Shown: positions 48,029-56,523 of the stretch, in pieces
Layout of the letters: each line of letters begins with the position of its first letter
How positions within the stretch are numbered: position 1 is the stretch's first letter
Origin: Cyanobacteriota bacterium
GTDB taxonomy: Bacteria > Cyanobacteriota > Cyanobacteriia > PCC-6307 > Cyanobiaceae
Direction: 5' to 3'
NCBI GenBank assembly: GCA_026389265.1
Contig: JAPLIE010000137.1
Coordinates: forward strand, 1 to 63,511
DNA length: 63,511 nt
Notes under the pieces: model-generated
The model's database searches: none
Told to the model about the DNA's origin: nothing
What the model saw: only the letters and a program-made list of their open reading frames with translations
Made by a program: the position numbers and the translations under genes

Positions 48029-50376
48029 ACCGGGCTTCATCCAGGCCCACAGCTGGGCCGGCCGCTAGTGCCGCCACTGGTCCCGCCACTGGTCCCGCCG
48101 CTGGTTCCAGCCGCCAGCCGGCCGCCAGCAACTGGCCGAGGGCCAGACCACCGTCGTTGCAGGGGATCCGCTGGGGCCAGACCGCCTCGATGCCGGCATT
48201 GGCCAGACACTCCACTGCCAGCTCCAGCAGCAGGCGGTTCTGGAAACAGCCACCGGCGAGCAGCAACCGCTTCACCCCCAGCTGGCCGGCCAGGGCGGGC
48301 AGCAGCTGGGCCAGGGCCTGATGGAAGGCCAGGGCGATCACCTCCACCGGCCGATCGGCGGCAAGGTCGTGGAGCAGGGCCTCCAGCAGGGGCTGCCAGT
48401 CGAGCAGCCAGGGCTCACCGTGGGCCCCTGGGCGGATCGCCACGGTGTAGCCAACCGCCGCCGGCGCCAGCCGCCCCGGCACTGCGGGCAGGGCCGCCCT
48501 GGCGGCGGCCTCCAGCCGCAGGGCCGCCTGTCCCTCGAAACTGCAGCGCTGCGCCAATCCCAGCAGCGAGGCGATCGCATCGAACAGGCGACCGACCGAT
48601 GAGCACAGGGGAGACTGCAGGCGCTGCTGGAGCATGCGGGCGAGCACCCGCCGCTCGTCGGCCCCGAAGGCAGCCAGGGAAGGCAGCAGCCGGGTGACGC
48701 CGTCGAAGGCGGCCGGGCCGAATCCGGCATAGAGCAGGCCGAGGGCGGCGCGGCGCGGCTCCCGCATCGCCCGCTCGCCGCCGGGCAGGGGGAAGGGCCG
48801 CAGGCGGGCGAGGCGGGTGAACGGGGCGGCACCCCCGGGCTCCTCCAACCGCAGACACTCGCCGCCCCAGAGGGTGCCATCGCCGCCATGGCCGGCTCCG
48901 TCCCAGGCCACCCCCACGGCGGGCGGGGGCAGGCCGTGCTCGGCCATGCAGGCCAGCAGGTGGGCCTGGTGGTGCTGCACCTCCAGCAGGGGCACCCCAG
49001 CCGCCGCCGCCAGTTCGGCGCCGATGCGGCGCGAGGCGTAGGCGGGATGGCCGTCCACCACGAAACAACGGGGGCGGAGGCCGAAGCGCTCCAGGGCATC
49101 GCTGAGAACCTGGCGCAGGCGCTGCTCGGCGGCGAGGCTGTCGAGATCGCCCAGGTGGGGGCCCAGCCAGGCGCGGCCGCCGGCAACACCGATCGCCAGG
49201 CTGCCCTTGAGCTGGCCGCCCATGGCCACCACACCGGCGAGCCGGTCGGGGTGGGGGAGCAGGGGGGTGAGCGCATGCACGCTGGGGGCCTGGCCGCGGG
49301 CGTGGCGTGGTGGCCAGCAGCGGTTCGCCCAGCTCGCGCAGCAGCAGGGCGTGCAGGGGGCTGGCCGCCAGCATCACCCCCAGCCAGGGGTTGTGCGGGG
49401 CAACGCCAAGGGCGACGTCAGGGGCGGCGCCAGGGCCGACGCCACAGGCGGCGCCATGCCGCCTGCGCAGCAGCACGATCGGGGCGGCCGGGGCGGTGAG
49501 CAGCCGTTCCTCGGCGGGGCCCAGCAGGCAGTGGCGCCGCACCCAGGCAAGATCGGGCGCCAGCAGGGCAAAGGGCTTCTCGGGCCGCCCCTTACGACGC
49601 CGCAACTCGGCCACGGCCACCTCCGAACGGGCTAGGCAGAGCAGCTGGAAGCCCCCCACGCTCTGCAGGGCCACGATCCGCCCGGCCCGCAGGGCTGCGG
49701 CCGCTGCGGCCAGGCAGGGGCTGAGCGGGCCGCTCGGACGCGCTGGATCCCGGAGGCGAGGGCCGCCGGGGGTGAACCAGCTCAGCCGCGGCCCGCAGGC
49801 GGGGCAGCCGGTGGTCTGGGCGTGGAAGCGGCGGTTGCGGGGGTCGGCGTATTCCGCGGCGCAGGCGGCGCAGAGGGGAAAGGAGGCCAGGGCGGTGTGG
49901 CGTCGCTCGAAGGGCAGGGCCCGCAGGATGCTGAAGCGGGGCCCGCAGTGGGCGCAGCTGGTGAAGGCGTAGCCGCAGCGCCGGCTGGCGGGATCGGTGA
50001 GCTCCGCCAGGCAGGCGGCGCAGGGGGCCAGATCGGGCAACTGGAGGGCGGTGGCGGCGGCCGGGGGGCGGCCGGGGGCGCTTTGGGCAGCCGTGGTGAG
50101 GATGCGGAAGCCGGCGCTGGCCTGGGGGGGTAGCCACTGCTGCTGGAGCCGATCGAGGCGGGAGTGGGGCGGCCGCTCGCGGGGCATGCGCGCCAGGAAG
50201 GCCTCAAGCGCGGCGCCTGGACCCTCCAGCTCCAGGCAGACGCCAGCGGCGGTGTTCTCCACCCAGCCCGCCAGCTCCAGGGCCGACGCCAGGCGGTGCA
50301 CGAAGGGACGAAAGCCCACCCCCTGCACCAACCCCTCGACGTGGAGCCGCAGCCGCCGGTTCCCGGCGATGCTCAT
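48012..50376 (-). pseudogene. hypF: HypF carbamoyltransferase disrupted by an internal deletion and frameshift
   Basis: Two frames carry one HypF. From 50376 to about 49306: acylphosphatase domain (LHVEGLVQGVGFRPFVHRLA), two zinc fingers (CAACLAEL/CAHCGPRF and CAACAAEY/CPACGPRL) and the first part of the YrdC domain, ending LRELGEPLLATT. After about 49305 the match moves to another frame: ARGQAPS, then MGGQLKGSLAIG, HLGDLDSL and the Kae1-like domain (EVQHHQAHLLACMAEH, DGAGHGGDGTLWGGE, GGCFQNRLL). The TSGN...RRxRG part, about 55-60 residues, is missing at the junction. The start overlaps the hypB stop (ATGA). Could be a real mutation or an assembly error. Confidence 0.8.
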
Positions 50377-51095
50377 GCGGCCACGGGCTGGCGGTGGTGG
50401 CTGAACCAATGCAGCAGGGCGTCCACCCCTTCCCCTGTGCGGGCCGACACCTCGAAGATCCGCGCCTGTGGCGCGACAGCGGCCAGGGCGGCCAGGGCGG
50501 CGCGGCGATCAAAGCCCACGGCCTCAGCGAGGTCCACTTTGTGGATCACCACCGCATCGGCCGAGTGGAACATGGCCGGGTATTTCAACGGCTTGTCTTC
50601 TACCTCGGTGACCGAAAGCAGCACCAACCGCAGCCTCTCGCCCAGATCAAAGGCGGTGGGACACACCAGGTTGCCCACGTTCTCGATCAGCAGCAGCGCC
50701 ATGCCGGTTGTGTCGAGCTGATCAAAGGCCCGTCCCACCAAGGAGGCCTCCAGGTGGCAGAGATCGCCGGTCTGGATCTGCACGGCCCGGGCGCCGGCGG
50801 CCTGCAGACGGCGGGCGTCGTTGTCGGTGGCGAGATCGCCCACGATCACCCCCACCGGCCCGTCGCTCCACTGGCGGGCGAACCGTTCCAGCAGGGCGGT
50901 CTTGCCGGCCCCGGGCGCCGAGAGCACGTTGAGCACCAGCAGCCCGGCGGCGGCGAAGCGCTCGCGGTTGGCCGCGGCCAGGGTGTCGTTCCGGTGCAGG
51001 AGGTTGTGGTGCAGCTCAAGGGTGCGCCGAGCGCGGGGGGCGGCAACTGGTGAGAAGGTGGGGGTGGGCTGGCCGCAGGAGCAGTCGAGGCACAT
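50373..51095 (-). CDS. hypB: Hydrogenase nickel incorporation GTPase HypB
   Basis: 240 residues. The N-terminal CLDCSCG is a metal-binding segment; the P-loop reads SAPGAGKTAL, followed by GDLATDNDA, IENVGNLVCP (metal-dependent dimer site) and NKVDL-like HKVDLAE for guanine recognition. HypB with HypA inserts nickel into hydrogenase. No hypA follows or precedes in this window; a winged-helix gene takes the upstream position, about 105 bases away. Confidence 0.95.
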   Translation of the reverse strand: MCLDCSCGQPTPTFSPVAAPRARRTLELHHNLLHRNDTLAAANRERFAAAGLLVLNVLSAPGAGKTALLERFARQWSDGPVGVIVGDLATDNDARRLQAAGARAVQIQTGDLCHLEASLVGRAFDQLDTTGMALLLIENVGNLVCPTAFDLGERLRLVLLSVTEVEDKPLKYPAMFHSADAVVIHKVDLAEAVGFDRRAALAALAAVAPQARIFEVSARTGEGVDALLHWFSHHRQPVAA

Positions 51096-51200
51096 GGCAG
51101 GGACGGGGCGAGGGGGCGGGGGATGGCCTGAGGGCAGAGCCGCTTGCTGCTCTCAGCCCTTGCTTCTCTTAGGCCTTTGTGTTTTCAGGCCTTGGAGTTC

Positions 51201-51491
51201 TCAGCCCTTGGAGTTCGGCGCCGCCACACCCAGAGAAGCGGCGAAGGCCGCGGCGCTGAAGGCTTCATCGTTCCGCAGGCTGCGGGCCAGGGGGGTAAGC
51301 ACAAAGGTGGTGGATTCCTCCTGGCAAGCGAGCAGACCGCGCCGCAACAGGTCGTAAAACAGGGCTTTCGTCTCCTCCAGCTCCATGCCGAGGGAGTCCG
51401 CCACCTCGCGGGGAGTGGCGCCGCCGACTTCCACCAGCACGAGCACCTCGAGGTCGTCAAAACTCAAAGTGTGGGCAAAGGGTTGGTCCAT
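51201..51491 (-). CDS. Small winged-helix protein upstream of hypB
   Basis: 96 residues. A helix-turn-helix-like stretch (residues ~25-55: ATPREVADSLGMELEETKALFYDLLRRGLL) is followed by a beta-wing (TTFVLTPLARSL). It resembles a winged-helix fold and could regulate the hyp operon, which it heads at 105 bases. It is not HypA: the zinc CxxC pairs and N-terminal MHE are missing. It is the last chromosomal gene before the integron. Confidence 0.6.
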   Translation of the reverse strand: MDQPFAHTLSFDDLEVLVLVEVGGATPREVADSLGMELEETKALFYDLLRRGLLACQEESTTFVLTPLARSLRNDEAFSAAAFAASLGVAAPNSKG

Positions 51492-51592
51492 GGGTGGTGG
51501 GTGCCCCTAGCGGCGGTGGCTGATGGGTGCTCTCAGCATGGCGCCGCGGTCGCGGCAGGGAATGCTGAGGGGAAAGATCCGAAAGGATGACT

Positions 51593-52594
51593 ATGGCCAC
51601 ACCTGAACCCCGACCAGGCCCGCCACCTGTTGGCGTCCGTCCGCCAGGTCTGATCCAGCGGTATCGAGAGGAACTGCAGGCCCGCCACTACGCCCGTCGC
51701 ACAGTTAAAACCTACGAGCAATGGCTGCGGCGGTTTCTGCGGTTTCACCAGCTGCGCCATCCGCGGGAGATGGGCAGCGCGGAGGTGAATGCCTTTCTCA
51801 CGCACCTGGCAGTGGAGGGTCAGGTGAGTGCCTCTACCCAGAACCAGGCCCTGGCGGCGCTGCTGTTTCTGTATAGGGTGCTGCTGGAGCGGGATCTGGA
51901 TCTGGAGGGGGTGGTGCGAGCCCGCAAGCCTCGACGCTTGCCGGTGGTACTGACAGAAGAGGAGGTGCGTTCGGTATTGCAGCGGCTCGAAGGGAGCGAA
52001 GCGTTGGTAGCTGGACTGCTGTATGGAAGTGGGCTGCGATTGATGGAGGCCCTGCGGCTGAGGGTGCATGACCTGGATTTCAACCGGCAGGAACTGACCG
52101 TACGTAACGGAAAGGGCGGAAGTGACAGACGTACAATGCTTCCGAAACGGTTATCGAAGAAGCTGCGAAACCATCTTGAAGAGGTTAGGAGTATACACAA
52201 ACGGGATTTGATGGATGGATGGGGTCAGGTACGACTTCCCTATGCCTTGGCTCGAAAGTATCGGAATGCCGCAACGGAGTGGGGCTGGCAATGGGTGTTT
52301 CCTCAGCATCGGCGCTGGCAGGATCCAACTTCAGAACAACAGGGACGCCATCATCTCGATCCGAGTTTAATTCAGAAATCGGTGCGGAGCGCAGTGCTGG
52401 CAGCTGGCATCAGCAAGCCAGCCAGTTGCCATAGCTTGCGCCATTCGTTTGCTACCCACCTGCTCGAGAGAGGACAGGACATTCGCACGATTCAGGAATT
52501 GATGGGCCACAAGGACCTAAAAACAACAATGATCTATACGCATGTTCTCAATCGCGGGCCAATGGGTGTCGCCAGCCAGGCAGATTTCCTGTAA
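51593..52594 (+). CDS. intI: Integron integrase IntI (tyrosine recombinase)
   Basis: 333 residues from the ATG at 51593 (335 from 51587), as for IntI1. Numbered from 51587, the catalytic set is complete: Arg151 ([10 protein letters not shown]), Lys176, His282 and Arg285 ([10 protein letters not shown]), His308 (MGHKD) and Tyr317 (MIYTHV). The IntI-specific extra block is present at about residues 215-262 ([33 protein letters not shown]), which XerC/D lack. An SD-like AAAGGA precedes 51593 by five bases. It recombines attC with attI. The start is 100 bases from the divergent winged-helix gene; the 3' end faces the array. Confidence 0.95.
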   Translation: MATPEPRPGPPPVGVRPPGLIQRYREELQARHYARRTVKTYEQWLRRFLRFHQLRHPREMGSAEVNAFLTHLAVEGQVSASTQNQALAALLFLYRVLLERDLDLEGVVRARKPRRLPVVLTEEEVRSVLQRLEGSEALVAGLLYGSGLRLMEALRLRVHDLDFNRQELTVRNGKGGSDRRTMLPKRLSKKLRNHLEEVRSIHKRDLMDGWGQVRLPYALARKYRNAATEWGWQWVFPQHRRWQDPTSEQQGRHHLDPSLIQKSVRSAVLAAGISKPASCHSLRHSFATHLLERGQDIRTIQELMGHKDLKTTMIYTHVLNRGPMGVASQADFL

Positions 52595-52689
52595 AGAAGT
52601 CGAAAAGAGCTTCCGGCGATTCCGGGTCCGTATAAAATCCCCACGTCCCCACCGTACAATCCCCCAGACCCATTGCACCGCATGCCTAT

Positions 52690-52782
52690 TAGAGCAAGCT
52701 TCAGGCCTCCCATCGGCAGCATAGGCCGACAACGGCACCCACCGCAGAACGGATACCGGACCCGCCCATACAGCGTTAGATG
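52690..52782 (+). other. Candidate attI site
   Basis: Between the intI stop (52594) and the first cassette gene (52921) there is one core-like GTTAGAT at 52776-52782 (consensus GTTRRRY), followed by GCACCTAAG, similar in look to the attI1/cassette junction. The crossover would fall after 52776. The left limit is arbitrary. No attC-like palindrome ends here, which favours attI over attC. The rest of 52595-52920 holds no gene that I can support. Confidence 0.55.
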
Positions 52783-52920
52783 CACCTAAGAATGCCTTGG
52801 GCCGCATATAAGAATCGTTTTCTATGCGCTGAGGCAGATGACCCGCTACTCTGAATAGACTGAGCCTTCTAAGCACAAGGTTGTCTTCAGCATAGGCTTA
52901 TCACTCACCAAACGCTTGAC

Positions 52921-54897
52921 ATGGCTAGGCAAATCTCAGTTCAAGTGGCTGACGATCATCTGACGAAACTCGCCACCACTAGGAAGGCAGTTGATGCACT
53001 CTCTGAAATTGTGTGGAATTCACTCGATGCAGACGCTTTGAAAGTAACGGTCAACTTGGTTGAGAACGGCCTTGGCGGCATCGATCGTATAGTGGTAAAA
53101 GATGATGGCAGTGGATTTAGTCCGCTAGAGCTAGATTGTGCCTTCACCAATCTTGGAAATTCTTGGAAAAGACAAGCTAATCGAACTCGGTTTACAGGCA
53201 GGCTACTCCATGGGAAAGAAGGGCAAGGGCGATTTAAAGGACTATCGCTTGGCTTGAACGTATCTTGGAGAACAACTTGGCGAGACCCTTCGACTGAAGA
53301 GCTTCGCAGCCACATCATCTCGATGAACCGAGATAATCCTAAAGTCGCTATTATTGAAGAGATTCAAGATCACTTTCCTGCGCCGGGCACTGAGGTTACG
53401 ATTTCAGATGTAGATCGGAGGTCTTCCTCCTTTACTGATGCTGATAACCAGGAAAGATTCTCCGATACCTTCTCCTTGTACCTTCTTGAGTATCCCTCCG
53501 TATTCATCCGGTATTTGGGAGAGACAGTCGACCCTCAATCGCAAATCTGCTTTAAGCAAGAATATGAGTCATCCTTTGACCATGAGGGCACTTCATACCC
53601 TTGTAGTCTGACAGTTATCGAGTGGTCGACACAGAAACAGCGTGCCTTAATGCTATGTGGGAGTGATGGCTTCACCATGAATCGTGTACCAGCCAGAATT
53701 CAGGCTCCAGGGTTTTCATTTACAGCATATTTAAAATCAGAATTCCTTCGAAGGATAAACGACGAAGGGTTCCTTGATGTTGAAGAACTTCATCCCGGGC
53801 TTAATGATTTACTTGGTCAGACAAGAGAAGCACTAAGATCACATTTTCGTCAAAGGCTAGCGTCATTGGCCACTAGTAAGGTGGATGAATGGAAGCAGAA
53901 CGACATTTACCCATACCAGGACGAACCGACTGATGATATATCTAGGTCTGAGAGGCAAGTTTTTGATATATTGGCACTGAACGTTAGTGAGTTCTCGCCG
54001 GGATTCAATAGCAGTGATGCCAAGATCCAGGCACTTTCTTTTCGTCTGTTGCGTGAAGCCGTAGAAGAAAGCCCTGATGCAGCTCAGCGAATCATTGCCG
54101 AGGTTCTCGATCTTCCTGAGGAGAAACGTGAGCAGTTAGCCAAACTGCTCGATAAAACATCGCTCTCGGCTATCATCAATGCTTCCAAGGAGGTAACTGA
54201 CAGGCTTGATTTTATTCGAGGCCTTGAAGTGCTGGTATTTGAAGACATATCAAAACAGACCGTGCTTGAGCGCAAGCATCTTCATCGCATTCTTGCAAAG
54301 CATACGTGGCTATTTGGCGAGGAGTTTGGACTAAGTGTTGACGATCAATCGCTTAATGCCCTTTTAGAGAAGCATATAGCGCTATTGGAGAGAGAAGAAG
54401 AAGATCACTCGGACGTAACTCGTCTTGACGGTAGCCACGGAATTGTCGATCTAATGCTTTCAAGACGAATTCCCCAGACACGGCCAGAAGAAAGAGAGCA
54501 TTTAGTGATAGAGCTGAAGAGGCCATCACAAAAGCTCACTGAAAAGGTTGTGTCACAGATCAGAAGTTACGCATTTGCCGTAGCGGAAGACGAACGCTTT
54601 AGAGATACTCGAACAACTTGGCACTTCATGGCAGTCTGCAATGAAATGGATGGAGCGGTGCAGCGAATTGCACGCAGTAGAGATAGGCCGTATGGGCTAA
54701 TCCATGATGACCCTGACCTCAATCTAAAGATATGGGTTAAGACTTGGGCTCAGGTGCTTGAGCCTTGCAGAGGAAGGCTCCATTTCTATCAGCAGAGTCT
54801 TGAGTATGAAGCCGGTCGTGACGATGCCTTGAGTTATCTAAATGAATTGTATGCTGACTATCTTCCAGTGAGTCTGCACACAGTGCGGGCTGCTTGA
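52921..54897 (+). CDS. GHKL ATPase fused to Shedu/DUF4263-like PD-(D/E)XK nuclease domain
   Basis: 658 residues. An N-terminal GHKL (Hsp90/MutL/MORC-type) ATPase shows the N box ALSEIVWNSLDADAL (Glu29, Asn33), DDGSGF at 61-66 and a GKEGQGRFKG lid near 98-107. The middle is helical. The C-terminal part (about 450-600) has HTWLFGEEF at 462-470, IVD with Asp510 and IELKRP with Glu531 and Lys533, a PD-(D/E)XK pattern like the nuclease domain of Shedu (DUF4263). It fills the first cassette; the stop is six bases before attC. An ATP-dependent anti-phage or DNA-damage role is inference. Confidence 0.7.
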   Translation: MARQISVQVADDHLTKLATTRKAVDALSEIVWNSLDADALKVTVNLVENGLGGIDRIVVKDDGSGFSPLELDCAFTNLGNSWKRQANRTRFTGRLLHGKEGQGRFKGLSLGLNVSWRTTWRDPSTEELRSHIISMNRDNPKVAIIEEIQDHFPAPGTEVTISDVDRRSSSFTDADNQERFSDTFSLYLLEYPSVFIRYLGETVDPQSQICFKQEYESSFDHEGTSYPCSLTVIEWSTQKQRALMLCGSDGFTMNRVPARIQAPGFSFTAYLKSEFLRRINDEGFLDVEELHPGLNDLLGQTREALRSHFRQRLASLATSKVDEWKQNDIYPYQDEPTDDISRSERQVFDILALNVSEFSPGFNSSDAKIQALSFRLLREAVEESPDAAQRIIAEVLDLPEEKREQLAKLLDKTSLSAIINASKEVTDRLDFIRGLEVLVFEDISKQTVLERKHLHRILAKHTWLFGEEFGLSVDDQSLNALLEKHIALLEREEEDHSDVTRLDGSHGIVDLMLSRRIPQTRPEEREHLVIELKRPSQKLTEKVVSQIRSYAFAVAEDERFRDTRTTWHFMAVCNEMDGAVQRIARSRDRPYGLIHDDPDLNLKIWVKTWAQVLEPCRGRLHFYQQSLEYEAGRDDALSYLNELYADYLPVSLHTVRAA

Positions 54898-54902
54898 TAG
54901 GC

Positions 54903-54992
54903 ATCTAACACTGCCATTCACCTGAGCCGCCACCGCATGGCTGCCTGCTTGATGCACCACCATCTGCGGCCAGGTGATGGCAAACATTAGGT
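54903..54992 (+). repeat. attC site 1 (family A)
   Basis: R'' ATCTAAC at 54903-54909 and R' ATTAGGT at 54986-54992 (consensus GTTRRRY, first base changed). The left arm TGCCAT-T-CACCTG-A-GCC pairs with GGCCAGGTGATGGCA, leaving two extrahelical bases on the left side spaced by six pairs, the known attC geometry. It orients the cassette on the plus strand, downstream of the ATPase-nuclease gene. Confidence 0.8.
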
Positions 54993-55037
54993 GGAAGAGG
55001 CGAATCCTGCAGTGCACCGGCTTTTGGTACCCAGCCC

Positions 55038-55066
55038 TTGACTTTGGCGATGCCTATGAGTATCAT
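55038..55066 (+). promoter_or_regulatory. Sigma-70-type promoter before the methyltransferase
   Basis: TTGACT at 55038-55043 and TATCAT at 55061-55066 are separated by 17 bases, close to consensus. The -10 lies 30 bases before the ATG of the methyltransferase. It would let this cassette be expressed without the integron promoter, as expected for a restriction-modification cassette. Confidence 0.55.
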
Positions 55067-55095
55067 CGCTTAAGACAGTGAAGTGTTAGCAGAGC

Positions 55096-56523
55096 ATGGG
55101 AATTCGCGCAATGCGCCTCAATGCAAAGATGAGCCAAGCCGAATTAGCACAGAGAGCTGGTATTAGTCTTTTGACTTTAAAGAAATGGGAGCGAGGGCTC
55201 GAATGTGCAAGATGCACGGCTCTTGAAAAGATAAGCACACTTCTTGAGGTTAATTACAAGGAGCTAGAGGAAGGTCAACGCGTTGTTGAAAATGCTGCTA
55301 CTCCTGGAGAGGGCTATACAACTGCCGTTTCCGATAGAGGAATTAAAATAAGTCGCCAAGAGCAGCCTCCCGAAGGCAAACAATATGTTGTGGACTTTTA
55401 TTGCGGTGCGGGTGGTCTTTCCTATGGATTTGAAATGACGGAACAGTTTGTTACGGTGTGCGGAATTGATCTACTTAAAGATCGTGTTCAGACGTTCACT
55501 GCAAATCATAAGTATGCGAATGGCTTGGTTGGAGATATTCGTGATTTTGATGTTACGGAGCTAACAGGAGGCTTTCGTGAAGTTGATGTAGTTTTGGGAG
55601 GACCACCTTGTCAAGGATTTTCCTCTATCCGTCCTTTTCGAAACTTGACCGAAGGCGATCCAAGAAACTCGCTAGCCGAACATTTCGTTTTGCTCACATC
55701 TAAAATTAAGCCAAGGTGGTTTGTTTTTGAGAACGTTGTAGGGATTCTCACTCATGAGCGAGGCAATAAGCTAAGAGCTTTAATAAATGGCTTCCGCGAA
55801 GCAGGCTATCTATGCGAGTGGAGAGTTCTGAATAGTGGACTCTTCGGAATACCACAGAATCGCGAGCGCGTAGTTATAATTGGCAACCGTGATTGCATAC
55901 CTATCTCATGGCCAATTCCAACTCATTTATATGAATTCAAAAGTATGGCCGGTGCTAGGCCCGAAGTTATTCGGCCACTACCACCATTGTTTTCACAAAG
56001 CCTACCAAGGTCCGTGTCTCTGATAGAGGCCATAAGTGATTTGCCGAATGTGGCATCAGGCGAGGAAAAGAAAGATTACACTTGTGCCCCTAAGAATGGC
56101 TATCAACTACTAATGAGAGAAGGTGATCCGAATCTATGCTTGCATAGATCTACCAAGCATTCTGCAAAAATGCTTAATATCATACGTCATGCAGGCTCAA
56201 ACATTTACGCCCTTCCCGCTGGCATGGTCAAGTCTGGTTTTAGTTCATGCTATAGCCGTCTCGATGCTGATAAGCCAAGTACGACAATTACGGTAAACTT
56301 TGTACATCCCGCCTCAAACAGATGCATACACCCTTTTCAAGATAGAGCACTTACGCCTAGAGAAGGAGCTCGGATTCAGAGCTTTCCGGACAAATTCTTT
56401 TTTGCAGGGACGACAGCGCAGATTGTTAAGCAGATTGGCAATGCAGTACCACCGCTACTGGGGAAGACAATAGCTAATTCAGTAATTGAAAGTGAGTTGT
56501 TGTTAGGCGCTCAAGCGGCTTGA
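55096..56523 (+). CDS. DNA cytosine-C5 methyltransferase with N-terminal HTH
   Basis: 475 residues. Residues 1-60 are an XRE-type helix-turn-helix (MSQAELAQRAGISLLTLKKWERG). From about residue 97 the C5-methyltransferase motifs follow in order: I (VVDFYCGAGGLSYGF), IV (GGPPCQGFS, catalytic Cys172), VI (FENV), VIII (PQNRERVVIIG), and IX-X (IVKQIGNAVPPLLGKTIA). The HTH suggests it represses its own promoter, as for M.SsoII- or M.EcoRII-like enzymes. It converges with, and overlaps by 13 bases, the putative endonuclease gene. Confidence 0.93.
   Translation: MGIRAMRLNAKMSQAELAQRAGISLLTLKKWERGLECARCTALEKISTLLEVNYKELEEGQRVVENAATPGEGYTTAVSDRGIKISRQEQPPEGKQYVVDFYCGAGGLSYGFEMTEQFVTVCGIDLLKDRVQTFTANHKYANGLVGDIRDFDVTELTGGFREVDVVLGGPPCQGFSSIRPFRNLTEGDPRNSLAEHFVLLTSKIKPRWFVFENVVGILTHERGNKLRALINGFREAGYLCEWRVLNSGLFGIPQNRERVVIIGNRDCIPISWPIPTHLYEFKSMAGARPEVIRPLPPLFSQSLPRSVSLIEAISDLPNVASGEEKKDYTCAPKNGYQLLMREGDPNLCLHRSTKHSAKMLNIIRHAGSNIYALPAGMVKSGFSSCYSRLDADKPSTTITVNFVHPASNRCIHPFQDRALTPREGARIQSFPDKFFFAGTTAQIVKQIGNAVPPLLGKTIANSVIESELLLGAQAA

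Noticed and set aside
51201-51491. HypA encoded upstream of hypB
   Set aside because: The protein lacks the MHE start and zinc CxxC pairs of HypA and instead looks like a winged helix.
56502-56508. GTTAGGC core-like sequence inside the methyltransferase 3' end
   Set aside because: It encodes part of the C-terminal Leu-Gly-Ala segment and has no matching palindrome, so it is probably a chance match, not an attC.
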